Positions 50,601 through 57,549 of a stretch of DNA of 64,000 nucleotides are shown here, piece after piece. The notes below the pieces were generated by a model, which saw only the letters and a list, made by a program, of their open reading frames with translations, did no database searches and was not told the origin of the DNA. The DNA is from Phoronis australis. Taxonomy: Eukaryota > Phoronida > Phoronidae. The first letter of the stretch is position 1; each line of letters starts with the position of its first letter. The DNA is taken from the NCBI GenBank assembly GCA_002633005.1, contig NMRA01000027.1, forward strand, positions 981,788-1,045,787, written 5' to 3'. Made by a program: the position numbers and the translations under genes.

Positions 50601-53600
50601 GTGTGGCATAACATTGACTTGTGGACAAATACAACGTTCTGTTTACCACAAGGAAAAGTCTTTCAGTCCGATCCACCAGAAAAATATGTAGTTTACGTAA
50701 GAGCATGGTTTTCTAGCTCCACTCTGGCTGAATTTAAATCGCCTGACCTGGCGATTGACACCAGTGCTCCTGTACAGAGGCGAGGTCGTCATGTCCTTGA
50801 CTGCCTTGATGCGACACATTGTGATGAAGACATAGAGTTCTCAACCGATACACAAAAGCTTGCGGCGAGTTGGAAAAATGTGTTTGTTGACATGGTCAGT
50901 GGAATTAAGGAATACGAAGTTGCAATTGGATTTTATCCTGGAGGTAAGATACTACACGGTTGTTTCGTTTTGTGGGACTGTTGCAAGGAGGTTTAGCCTT
51001 TAAAACAGACATCATCAATTGAATAACAATTAACATGTTTACAATGTATAATTGTCAGTACTTTTGAGGAATTTGTATCCAAGATTCTACTCTCAGAATT
51101 TATATAATCTTTAAAAAATTGCGAATTGAAGTCATTAATATACATCTCAATTTCAGACAGCTCTGTGAAACCAAAATTTACAACAACGACGTCATCATAC
51201 ACTGAACGTGGCCTAACTCTCGTTAACGGCATGACGTACTATACAACTGTGAAGGCAATAAACAAGGTTGGTCTCGCAACCACCGCCTCGTCAGATGGTG
51301 TGACAGTTGACAATGTATCGCCTTTGGCAGGAACGGTTTACAACACAAAAGATTTCCACAGCGTGCCTGCAACAGCTGACCCTTGTATTAGAGCTTCGTG
51401 GGAAGGATTTGACGATGTCCACTCTCACATTAAGGCATACTATGTGAGCATAGAGGGAATGGCAGTTAGAAATAGTTTGTTGGTCAACCAGCAGTCCGTG
51501 GGCATCAAAAACGCTGTGGAATTTTGTAACGTGACTTTAAAACAGAATACTTCTTATGTTGTTGTCGTGCAAGCTCAAGACGCAGCCGGTAGCATGTCGT
51601 CAAAGGCAATGTCAGACCCTATTCTCGTTGACACGACACAGCCTGTGAGTTTTCGATGCACAAAATGGGTAAGCAGCCCACTTATTCCGGATTCTTCTGC
51701 ACTGGCAAACGGCGAAACAAAAATTTTGTATAATATTACTATGGAAACAAACAGCCTTTATGAACTTGTTTTTGCTAGTTCAGGAATAATGCCTAAAGCA
51801 TCTTTAGAGTTCCTCGGTGTACATCTTTATTTGAGTTTCATATATTTCGCCGATGGTAGCTCTGAGGCAACGTACAGTTTTACATCAAGGGATTCAGCTT
51901 CAACTAATTTTACGCTGAATTTAGCCTCAGGGTCGGAAAATGTTACTGTTTCCCAGAAAGTGTGCGTTACTGAGACAATCTCTGAACCTGATTCAGCAGT
52001 TGATCTGCGTCAGTTAGACCCACTTGAACTCATGTTAAGTTTTTACGCTAAAGACCCTGAGAGTGGGATACGACAACACCTGGCAGGTGTTGGCACAACG
52101 TTCGGTGGATTTCAAGTTGCAAAGCTGCATAGCCTTGGTCAACAGCAGCACATGGTGTATGACATCAATTTGCCACATGGGACTCCAGTTTTCGCAACCG
52201 TGATATCCGAGAATAACGCAGGATCCAGAGCCTATTTCCGGTCAAACAAGCTGGTCGTAGACCACGTTCCACCCATAATATCCAACTTGACCTTTATGAT
52301 CAATCTAGCTGGCGGAACTACCTACAAGCTTGTGACGGCATGGACTGCCGAAGACCCTGAGAGCGGGATCAGCAAGTGCAAACTGCATATAGGTAAGGTT
52401 TCTTCTGAGTCGCGATTTAATATTAATATTGAAGAGCGTAGTTAGAGCTGGTGTACTCGTAATTTGTGTGTTTGAAATATGTTTAAGCATTTCGGAAGAG
52501 TTTTGTTATGTTAAAGTACACTGGAAAGTTTTTTTCCAGTGGCTAAATCCTTTATACTTTGAAATATGAAACTTTTTCGCTTCCAATTTGCCAATTTTAA
52601 TCGTGGCAATTCTCTAAAAATACTGAGCATGTCATGCCAGCTTTCTGAAAGAGTAGATATCGTAAATTTACACCCCTGAGAAATTACAAACAGGCACGGA
52701 AGGTTTGATCTGAAATGAAAGTATCTGGTACTTCTAGAAATTATATTTGATCTGTACACCTTGCTACTGGAAGAGTTTCCGGGAAAGGTGAGTTTGTTTT
52801 ACTCGAAACTGCGTTATAACAGGCAATATTAGAGGTAAGAAAAAAAAACTAAATTCTTTTGGTCAATTGCAAACAAAACATTAGCGCTTACAAATTGCCA
52901 GGATCTGTTTTTTTTTTGATTTTTGCCTAACTAAGGTAATGTGTAGCCTTTTTAATTACACTTTAATCCTTTCCTCTTGAAAACGCCACCGAATACTGCA
53001 TGTATTTTTAAGCTTACATGCACTGCGATATCTCGCACAACCCTCTACTAAAAAATTCCCAACTTAAACAGTTAATAGTTGAATCTTGTAAAAGATTGTC
53101 ATAGAACAATTTAAAACACTTTGTGAGATCCACACCTAATCTCTGCACCAAATTTTGATAAGTTATAAGAATAAATGTCCAACCTGCCTCTCCCATTTCC
53201 TCCTCTGCGCTCATGTTCAGTTACCCAGCCATATCATGCAACCTCACAGGCAAAGACAAACTGCAAATATGATTATAAACTGTAATTTTCGACATTTGGA
53301 TGCTTCTGACAGTCACATTACATTACATGAAACGAGAGAAATCAATGTTGCTCGAGGCCGAAGACAGAATGCACCAAGTCGCTCTCAGACATTGGCGGAT
53401 CTAGAATATCGCAAGTGTTGATGCAACAACAAATTGGAATGAAAATTGTAACCCTTGTCGGTGGTTCGTTTATTTGGTCGTATCGGATTGGGAGCTGCAA
53501 TTACTCTCTGTCAAACCGGTTGTACTCGATCTCAATTTATCTTGGCAGAACCGAGAGAGAAACAAATAATTTGTTTCATAATGAATCCGTTGAAGCTTCC

Positions 53601-56052
53601 TTCTTCTGGATTATTCAGCTCGCATTTTTTTTACATTAATTTTTAATCATCAATTTTAAAAAGCACATGAATTAATAGTGTACACAAATACACAGGGAAT
53701 TTTCTTTTGATTTGACGTTGTAGTGAAAACATTCATTCAATGTCCAGATGCAAAAAAAGTCTCAAATAGGGACTCAACTAAGTTTCCTAAATCTACTGCA
53801 TGCGTATTTTTGGACTTGTGAAAACATCGATTGTCCTTTCTTGTATTGTTTTAGTATCATCACTAAGTCAACTTTTGACTTTGATACAAATCGAAAGTGA
53901 ACTCAATATCGTCGAAAGTTGGTAACACCCCCAATTTAAGGACTTAGTCCCACTCTTGGCTCAATTTTAGTTATATTATTAGAAAGTGTCATTAATGAAA
54001 GAGGAGCTCATAATCAGGATGAAATGATAGGAAAATATTACATCTTTGAGTCCATCAAGATAAAAATACACAAAAAGACTTAGGGACCTTAGCTAAGTCC
54101 CTATTTGTGATGTTCTCATGCAACCGGCCAATGAGATCCACTTAAAATTATAGTCTGTTAATAGTTAAAGGGGTCGCAAGAGAATGGTTTGTCCAGATTT
54201 GATGTATTGCCAACATCTGCTTGGTGACTTTATATTTACCACGTCAATGATGTATGGTTTCTGCAACGTGTATTTAGTCAGTGAATAGCGACATACGTCG
54301 TCCGGCTACCTTGCCGGGCAATAGCACATCATAACGGAAGTGATCGTGCTGTGGGAATGCCAATCGGAGGACGGAAATATCGGTAATCATATAAAAATAC
54401 AATATAACAGAATATCATATATTGTTTTAACCGTTGTCCGTTTTTGTAATCTATTATGGGCAAATACAATTGTGTTTAAAAACACATCTATTTAGGTTTT
54501 AGCGATAATAGATTACAAAAACGGACAACCGCCGAACAAATAAAAAGTTTGTATTAATTCGATGTATCGTCTATTCATTAGACATCATCAGGATACAAAC
54601 AATCAGAGATCAAGTGTCGACATACAAGTCAGGTTACATCCATGAATTAAAATGAATGCAATAACAATGTGTCCTGATGATGTCTAATGAAAATACGAAA
54701 CGTCCAATTAATGTGGACTTTTTCATTTCTGCAACTGTTGTCCGTTTTTTGATAATACATCGTAAAATTGTATGTAATCCACTTAATGTGATCTATTGAC
54801 CTGCTCGGTTCATGTAAGTTATAATTTTCGTCTTTAACGGCCAAGCGTAGCTGGACAGTTTTGCCGTTAATCGGCATGGTGACAATAAATGCGACAGATG
54901 GCGCGTCATCTTACGGTGAGGATGAGTAGTACCATTATCTATCGATAGAATTCTACCGTAGGAATGACACAGCATCAGTTTGCCATCGTCTCTGTTCATT
55001 GTACGATATAACATGCCCAAATGTCGTGAACCAGCTTTCTCCACTGAATCACGGGCATCGGACTGATTCTCAAAATACGAGCACGTTACATGTACATGTA
55101 TATCCGAGTATTGCCAAAAGTTTTTTTATTTGTGGTTATGTTCAGTTGTTTAGTTTTCTGATATCTAACTACGTGTATGGCAATCACATGAGTGTGTGCA
55201 AATGTCGACACCGTCTGCAATGAAACAAAAACTGTTAACTACATAAATTCCAGGCAGTGGTGTATTTGGACTTCAACCATCTTGATAACTGAGATGTGCA
55301 AAATTTGACTAACTAGATGTCTCCATAAATGCAGAGGTTCAGGAGTTCTAGCAGTGGAAATTTGAATCTTTTGTCTCAGTGCAACTAATGCGAAGTCGTG
55401 ACACTGGCGAGTACATACATGTAAGGTTGATAACGGCGTGTTTTACACCCATTACAGGTGATTCGCCCCTCACCAGCACCATTCATTCACTGGTCACGGT
55501 GCCACCAACGTCTGAGGGTTATCGGTCAACGACCACGACTACTCTTTCACACGGTCAGACATTATACGCTACCGTGTGGTGCTCTAATCACGCTCAGTTG
55601 TCAGCACCTTCCGTTTCCCAACCTGCCACTGCTATTAACCAAGGACCTTCTGCTTCTGAGGCGAGGGTTAGATTCTTGATTCCACAAACTGGACTTTACC
55701 CGAGTAAAACTGAAGCCATCGCTGACTCAAATTACCTCCATATCGCCTGGGCCGGATTCCAAGATGTGGTTGGCCAATTGACTTATAAAGTTCGCATTAT
55801 GAAAGGAAGCACCGAGTTTCAGCCGTGGTTAGATGTTGGTCCTCGAACCGATTTCCGTATCTCCAACCTATCGCTCACAGATAATGTATGCTACAAAGCC
55901 GACGTGCAAGCCTTTAATTTCAAAGGTTTGTCAAGCTCAATCGTGTCAGATGAAACATATGTTGACAATGATGCGCCGAAATTAACCGGTGAGTAATTGA
56001 TCTACCTTTTAAGAATAGAGCTTTTCAGCGTCCATTTTATCGTTCTGACATT

Positions 56053-56084
<32 letters not shown>

Positions 56085-57549
56085 CGTTACTTTATCTGCA
56101 TTTAGCAGCTTCAATTATGGGTTTCAAAATCAATTATCGTAATGCTTATGGCTAGTCCAACGCGTCAAAATTTAGAACTGAACGTGCGCGACAGTTCTTA
56201 GCCTGTATTTCTTAGTCCGGTTTTCCTGGCATGAATTTCCAGACGTCGCAATAATAACACTTGACGTGTAATCAAACCTATTTGTCAGAGAGACGAATTG
56301 GGGCGAACAAACAAAGGTTGGTGAAGAATCCAGCGGTAAAATTACAGCGACAACATCACTCCGTGAAAACTGATGACGCAGCGTTTTCTCGTTTCGCTAC
56401 AAAATTGCAAATGAAATCTACAAACACTGTGTGCAGGTTTTGGGATAAAAAGCTCCGATAACAACATCAAGCTACTTTTGACCATTCGCGTCACTCCGTC
56501 ACTAAAGCTCACTAAAATGAAACGCTTGTCACCCACTGTGAACTGAAATTGTTCATAATTTTCTGAGTTTTTTGTTAAAATGACTAAGTGAATAAACAAG
56601 GTACCTAAACTACACGGTCAACGGACACATAAACACGGGCACGCACGTATGAACACAACTCACGGACCTGCAAACACAGTCCACTGACTCACAATCACGG
56701 GAACGGACTCACAAAACACGATCCACGCACCCAAATACACGGGACACGGACTCATATTCACGAGGAAACACGGTTAACGGACCGCCAAACACGAGTCTCG
56801 GACTCATTGGCTTCCTGGGTCAGCTGACATCTTCATTTTGTCCGTAAACCGTGTTTGGCGGTCCGTTAATCAAGTTTGCTCGTGAATACGAGTCCGTGTC
56901 CCGTGTATTTGGGTGTGTGGATCGTGCTTTGTGAGTCCGTTCCCGTGTTTGTTAGTCAGTAGACGGAGTTTGCAGGTCCGTGAGTCGTGTTCATGCGTCC
57001 GTGCCCGTGTTTATGAGTCCGTTAACCGTGTAGTTTAGGTACCTTGATAAAAACCGTGTCGCCGCAACTACTTTCGATATAACCACACCTGAGGGTCCAG
57101 AGTCTTATCTCTGAACTCAGACTCTCAAACTCGAAACTTAACCAATCACGCCGCTAGATTCGAGCTCAAATTTGTAAGTTTCAAGTACTCGAAAGATGTA
57201 TGCATGCCGTGGACGAAATACTTCTGCGTACAAATTACTTTCTTATGAATACAAGACATTTTATGCTATTTAAGGTCAACAACCACAACTTAAAGCTACC
57301 GGAAACGCCCTGAAGATCAGCTGGTACCTCAGTTTTGTACATGACGTCAACCTATGGTACGAGGCGTGCATTGGTTTCTCCGAAGGTGCCTGCGACGTAC
57401 TTCAGCCAATAGAGACGACTCAACCATTTGTAATTCTGGATGTCAACGAAAAGGGCCTTAGCGCTGGGACAGAGCTATTTGGAGTGACCACTGCTGTAAA
57501 ACCTTCTGGCATGTTTAAAACTTTGAAATATTCTGCTACGGTAAATTAG
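20527..57549 (+). CDS. Gene B: EMI-EGF-WSC-FN3-like multidomain extracellular protein, about 3,538 aa
   Basis: I chained 23 exons by hand. All have AG acceptors and GT donors, and every phase joins without a stop, giving 10,617 coding bases. Order: signal peptide (exon 1), EMI domain (exons 2-3), EGF-like and Cys-rich modules (4-7), an unassigned domain (8-9), a WSC domain (10), a further Cys-containing segment (11), then a long array of FN3-like repeats (12-23) marked by V-D-x-T-P-P starts and W-x-G-F-x-D-x-x-S-G-I cores. No transmembrane helix was seen. The protein is probably secreted, perhaps an extracellular matrix, adhesion or recognition protein; WSC and EMI modules suggest carbohydrate and protein binding. 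Its last four exons are duplicated as gene A. A missing exon in the 38.9-45.6 kb intron and an extra microexon at 28422 are possible. Confidence 0.82.
21028..21141 (+). CDS. Gene B exon 2: EMI domain, first half
   Basis: Acceptor ctatttgcag; donor gtacgt at 21142; phase 2 in and out. It encodes 'TYYVSVSYSQSYSTRYSEKC' followed by 'GFWNWGRCNRYR', the characteristic start of EMI-like domains in animal extracellular proteins. Confidence 0.8.
21661..22265 (+). repeat. Dispersed repeat, copy 2
   Basis: Same family and orientation as 15160-15690. This copy has a short AT-rich insertion (ttttacacatttttaagatt region) and extends slightly further. No ORF1 or RT remnant adjoins it here. Confidence 0.75.
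24162..24311. repeat. Palindromic GC-rich element, copy 2
   Basis: Begins catgggcggcgcaccatag and ends gcaccgcccatg, so the ends are inverted repeats. Two internal half-units each carry the 'gggggctata...cccc' core. Related in inverted orientation to 16305-16465. Confidence 0.65.
24848..25362. mobile_element. MITE-like element whose arms are built of a 21-bp repeat
   Basis: The ends are inverted repeats of about 40 bp: caaggggtaatcaacaattg at 24848 and the complement of caattgttgacccccttg at 25362, continuing through 'acttcaaaaccacttg'. Towards the inside, both arms hold degenerate tandem units of 'ggtcaagtggttttgaagtc', best preserved at 25280-25345. No coding capacity and no clear target duplication. 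Confidence 0.65.
26682..26767 (+). CDS. Gene B exon 3: EMI domain, second half
   Basis: Acceptor gaatttcag; donor gtaaaa at 26768; phase 2 in, 1 out. Joined to exon 2 it reads '..CNRYR-TRYRTKHRQKRQYRCCSGYR', the Arg/Tyr-rich run and 'C-C-x-G-Y' end of an EMI domain. The junction falls inside the Arg/Tyr run and keeps the pattern, which strongly supports both exons. Confidence 0.85.
27570..27671 (+). CDS. Gene B exon 4: EGF-like module
   Basis: Acceptor ttctgtaatag; donor gtaggt at 27672; phase 1 in and out, the usual phase of shuffled EGF exons. The product 'CFGSFTCPNGGSC' then 'CTSCRTGYYSPQC' has six cysteines in EGF-like spacing. Confidence 0.85.
28076..28210 (+). CDS. Gene B exon 5: Cys-rich module
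   Basis: Acceptor tgtttcctttag; donor gtaggt at 28211; phase 1 in and out. It encodes 'ACPVYHIANCAKMTCSWGPS' through 'CTECKLQSPSGG' to 'NNRCSG', with several cysteines. I do not assign a named family; EGF- or follistatin-like. Confidence 0.75.
28422..28448 (+). CDS. Possible gene B microexon
   Basis: After a good acceptor (cattctcctacag) the frame reads GCERSDCYL, and GT at 28449 would keep phase 1 in and out. The donor context (gtgtac) is weak and the exon would be only 27 bp. Skipping it also preserves the frame, and I did not count it in the gene B total. Confidence 0.25.
28629..28748 (+). CDS. Gene B exon 7: EGF-like module
   Basis: Acceptor tctttttgaag; donor gtaagt at 28749; phase 1 in and out. 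It reads 'KCSWLTTRRCWPGTCNDRG' then 'ASCSCSTGFRRTSGNNCD', with the C-x-C-x4-G-F ending of an EGF domain. Confidence 0.78.
28947..29220 (+). CDS. Gene B exon 8: unassigned domain, first part
   Basis: Acceptor gctttgtag; phase 1 in. Two donors are possible: gttggt at 29217 (phase 1) would meet a stop in the next exon, so gtaatg at 29221 (phase 2) is preferred. It encodes 'YTVSPSLLTCTTRAVSSSNE' and a beta-rich run 'RYTFTFQFKVDS'. Family not recognised. Confidence 0.65.
29392..29507 (+). CDS. Gene B exon 9: unassigned domain, second part
   Basis: Acceptor gatttgcag; donor gtatca at 29508; phase 2 in, 1 out. It encodes 'HLKLLTQTVCLANVVQSS' and 'SDAVKLLINTSLKFG'. Another frame (SFETTDTDSLSGKRG) is also open at the start of the exon but would need a different upstream phase; I chose the frame that joins both neighbours. 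Confidence 0.5.
30186..30458 (+). CDS. Gene B exon 10: WSC domain
   Basis: Acceptor cctcttgcag; donor gtaagt at 30459; phase 1 in and out; one exon, one domain. The product starts 'PSGQCFQDYSNHRVLP' and contains 'KCIAACRTRGYTYAGVEYSQ', 'QCFCGNSV' and 'CTGSDDMCGGSWRLNVY'. Eight cysteines in the WSC pattern (C-x-x-x-C, G-x-x-Y-A-G-x-E, C-F-C-G, C-G-G) make this a confident call. WSC domains bind carbohydrate in other proteins. Confidence 0.92.
30793..30931 (+). CDS. Gene B exon 11
   Basis: Acceptor tctttaattcag; donor gtgagt at 30932; phase 1 in, 2 out. It encodes 'ANTGPVTALAGCTRSYGT' and 'VITCRSSKAFSGIALQNGYK', with two cysteines. It joins exon 12 in phase ('NGYK-YCMRYEARGG'). Domain not named. 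Confidence 0.75.
31465..32629 (+). CDS. Gene B exon 12: start of the FN3-like array
   Basis: Acceptor gtttttccag; donor gtaaat at 32630; phase 2 in, 0 out. A Cys-bearing start 'YCMRYEARGGGYYKTRN' is followed by beta-sandwich repeats: 'VTITYGGWTDP...SGVEHLEFGL' and, after 'VSVDSTPPIISDAGVV', 'FKAMDSHSGLREVKWKLGT'. Confidence 0.85.
32630..34536 (+). other. Gene B intron 12, 1.9 kb
   Basis: No exon or clear element is supported. A short stretch at 33596-33620 (ctactccggaagtg) recalls the Kolobok-like end, but the similarity is too short to call. Confidence 0.5.
34537..35722 (+). CDS. Gene B exon 13: FN3-like repeats
   Basis: Acceptor atttttgtag; donor gtaggc at 35723; phase 0 in, 1 out. Repeats begin at 'ILIDTSPPIVGLVL', 'VLVDMTAPHITDFSL' and 'IFVDETPPRMSGQL'. 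Cores are 'LKGSWHGFVDHESDVHFYKY' and 'SGIEQYQYAIG'. Confidence 0.88.
36096..37507 (+). CDS. Gene B exon 14: FN3-like repeats, divergent
   Basis: Acceptor tctttcaatag; donor gtaact at 37508; phase 1 in, 0 out. It begins 'GTDSNIQAVSSFKNFRPR' and includes 'LYCVSWTGFKTQYGSVRYSV' and the Cys-rich 'VAEDACNELGCIYDDILVPW'. The repeats here are less regular than in the other exons. Confidence 0.85.
37899..38607 (+). CDS. Gene B exon 15: FN3-like repeats
   Basis: Acceptor cttcttacag; donor gtgagt at 38608; phase 0 in, 1 out. It opens 'DFALLPWNNHRLQAMYLLIT', passes the linker 'GFTIDTMSPVNEQF' and ends in the standard 'SSGIKNHRYYIG'. Confidence 0.85.
38815..38931 (+). CDS. Gene B exon 16: part of an FN3-like repeat
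   Basis: Acceptor tggttgacag; donor gtgagt at 38932; phase 1 in and out. It encodes 'GTLVGQYEVANETSTGLQ' and 'GKQYFVTVE', the middle strands of a repeat. The expected next strand (N-x-A-G-L ... V-D-x-T-P-P) is not found directly downstream. Confidence 0.75.
39013..40245 (-). pseudogene. Non-LTR retrotransposon fragment: RT C-terminus and RNase H, antisense to gene B
   Basis: On the minus strand it reads 'VIAYGLDIIKASKTL' (RT tail), a frameshift, then 'MMKLERIQNTGMRIIIGCTQ' and 'RYILGLSSVEQRHRLAQVKA'. An RNase H domain follows: 'VVYTDGSVKRGEKSGWGYM' (first Asp), 'MEEVAAEQAIAWL' (Glu), 'ETDSQSMLMKI' (Asp), 'FSPEHAGVAGNEK' (His loop). A second frameshift near 39300 continues as 'QLVGVVSQRTLSDLMKWKAE'. 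RNase H in this position points to an I/R1-type non-LTR clade. The 5' end is truncated; after the coding end the strand shows a short repeat, ccaagtaata (39022-38999), like the simple tails of such elements. Confidence 0.8.
40318..40412. repeat. Short interspersed repeat, copy 1
   Basis: Contains gttcttaagagtcgctgcat, gagaacgtcaggca and gggaacatgacatgtcacg. The same order of blocks occurs inverted at about 46158-46250. Confidence 0.6.
41123..41990 (+). pseudogene. Decayed gene or transposon ORF with Cys/His motifs
   Basis: From an ATG at 41123 it reads MAKVASCCVTYNKNIAKYLK to 'NLTRMGV', an in-frame TGA, then on in the same frame 'KELASLLEQKIICPKHRMW' and 'YKPRCTF'. At 41780-41880 it reads 'IFLCPRDGCNNTF' and 'ASRNELKQKVSMGDH', a C2H2-like finger with one His replaced by Lys. 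A frameshift then leads to 'HLKIIADVKRKWAAKVTLI'. The C-P-K-H-R motif plus such a finger recalls a widespread family of uncharacterised invertebrate proteins (from memory, not verified). Sense orientation within the gene B intron. Confidence 0.4.
42060..45340. other. Intronic DNA without supported feature
   Basis: I see no exon, domain or clear element. A weakly palindromic GC-rich patch (43665-43800, gtaggcac... gcctacgcgcc) and some repeated phrases (attgagatga at about 43580 and 44033) suggest old repeats. Confidence 0.4.
45655..45816 (+). CDS. Gene B exon 17: FN3-like repeat, part
   Basis: Acceptor aaatctttag; donor gtatgt at 45817; phase 1 in and out. It encodes 'ELRWFVNGTVTVMANRTTD' to 'YVVYKGSAFTC'. 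Joined to exon 18 it gives 'FTC-TEDYAGHVTSVSSKPF', a complete end of a repeat. Confidence 0.72.
46158..46250. repeat. Short interspersed repeat, copy 2 (inverted)
   Basis: Reverse complement of the blocks at 40318-40412 (cgtgacatgtcacgttccc, ctgactttctcatgcagtga). It lies in the intron between exons 17 and 18. Confidence 0.6.
46354..46670 (+). CDS. Gene B exon 18: FN3-like repeat
   Basis: Acceptor ctttttttcag; donor gtaatt at 46671; phase 1 in, 0 out. Linker 'FLVDTTPPVTTNAKLLVG', core 'QFYWFGFEDNESGIASYEFA', end 'GHMYYPQIK', which continues into exon 19 as 'IK-ATNGAGLVSV'. Confidence 0.87.
47055..47310 (+). CDS. Gene B exon 19: FN3-like repeat
   Basis: Acceptor ctgtttag; donor gtaatt at 47311; phase 0 in, 1 out. 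Linker 'FTFDSTPPSSGVVRDC', core 'RLCASWSGFHDAHTPMIEYR'. Confidence 0.87.
47648..47834 (+). CDS. Gene B exon 20: FN3-like repeat
   Basis: Acceptor attacattgcag; donor gtaggc at 47835; phase 1 in, 2 out. It encodes 'KAGRKYVITVEACNSVGLC' and the linker 'GVVIDPTPPLAGIVTIG'. Its phase 2 exit joins exon 21 as 'YQAS-RKFFSASWTGF'. The gene A equivalent must lie left of the window. Confidence 0.86.
48330..49215 (+). pseudogene. Reverse-transcriptase pseudogene (CR1/L2/jockey-like), in gene B intron 20
   Basis: Broken frames carry the order of motifs of a non-LTR reverse transcriptase: 'FMHFSEAFNKVNHFILQ' (block with F-S-K-A-F-D-K-V-N-H), 'VRVLFLILYR' (near the S-V-L-G-P-L-L-F-x-x-Y-I block), 'MAVNEWLI' and 'VRSILEFAFAMWNNW' (V-R-S-x-L-E-Y-A-x-x-V-W). 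Many stops and frameshifts; inactive. It ends about 50 bp before the homology with gene A begins. Confidence 0.7.
49349..50943 (+). CDS. Gene B exon 21: FN3-like repeats and Cys-rich insert
   Basis: Acceptor ttttacag; donor gtaaga at 50944; phase 2 in, 1 out. Equivalent to gene A 1687-3281 with scattered substitutions (for example WTGFHDQQSSIERY against WMGFQDQQSGIERY). Linkers 'IIVDNTPPVIV', 'VLIDSSAPHIG' and 'LAIDTSAPVQR'. A cluster of cysteines (CNIPFCNNDCACSPIGGTC) sits between two repeats. Confidence 0.9.
51157..52392 (+). CDS. Gene B exon 22: FN3-like repeats
   Basis: Acceptor caatttcag; donor gtaagg at 52393; phase 1 in and out. Linkers 'VTVDNVSPLAG', 'ILVDTTQPVSF' and 'LVVDHVPPIIS'; end 'DPESGISKCKLHIG'. 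Equivalent to gene A 3494-4729. Confidence 0.9.
52393..55457 (+). other. Gene B intron 22, 3.1 kb
   Basis: Aligns with the gene A intron 4730-7804. No exon found. Contains the foldback/hammerhead-like element 54425-54770. Confidence 0.6.
54425..54770. mobile_element. Foldback element with hammerhead-like cores (B copy, more complete)
   Basis: Three copies of the same arm are present: ccgttgtccgtttttgtaat at 54431, its reverse complement ending ...acggacaaccg at about 54533, and tgttgtccgttttttgataa near 54738. Between the last two lie CTGATGA-type cores on the minus strand (about 54593-54566, stem II GTCTA/TAGAC, GATAC) and on the plus strand (54674-54701, GAAAC), the latter followed by GTCC...GGAC. 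Counterpart of 6750-7060. Confidence 0.55.
55458..55988 (+). CDS. Gene B exon 23: FN3-like repeat
   Basis: Acceptor cattacag; donor gtgagt at 55989; phase 1 in and out. Equivalent to gene A 7805-8335, with the core 'LHIAWAGFQDVVGQLTYKVR' and the end 'YVDNDAPKLTG'. Confidence 0.9.
56054..56084 (+). repeat. Poly(T) tract, 31 T
   Basis: The gene A equivalent has seven T. Expansion of a homopolymer, or a place where the assembly is uncertain. Confidence 0.9.
56597..57046. mobile_element. 450-bp foldback (MITE-like) element, B-specific insertion
   Basis: The two halves are imperfect reverse complements for about 200 bp: caaggtacctaaactacacg at 56597 against the complement of cgtgtagtttaggtaccttg ending at 57046. 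The arms are built from short repeats of 'cacggactca' type. ATAAA flanks both sides (56592-56596 and 57047-57051), and gene A has the uninterrupted site (8901-8912) with one ATAAA, so a 5-bp target duplication is supported. No coding capacity; it must have been mobilised by another element's transposase. Confidence 0.8.
57275..57549 (+). CDS. Gene B exon 24, apparent last exon
   Basis: Acceptor tttaag; phase 1 in; stop TAG at 57547-57549, the same codon position as in gene A. It encodes 'GQQPQLKATGNALKISWYLS' to 'MFKTLKYSATVN'. It ends in the last strand of a repeat, without membrane segment or GPI-type tail. A donor GTAAAT at 57541, six bases before the stop, leaves a small chance of a further exon. 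Confidence 0.7.
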
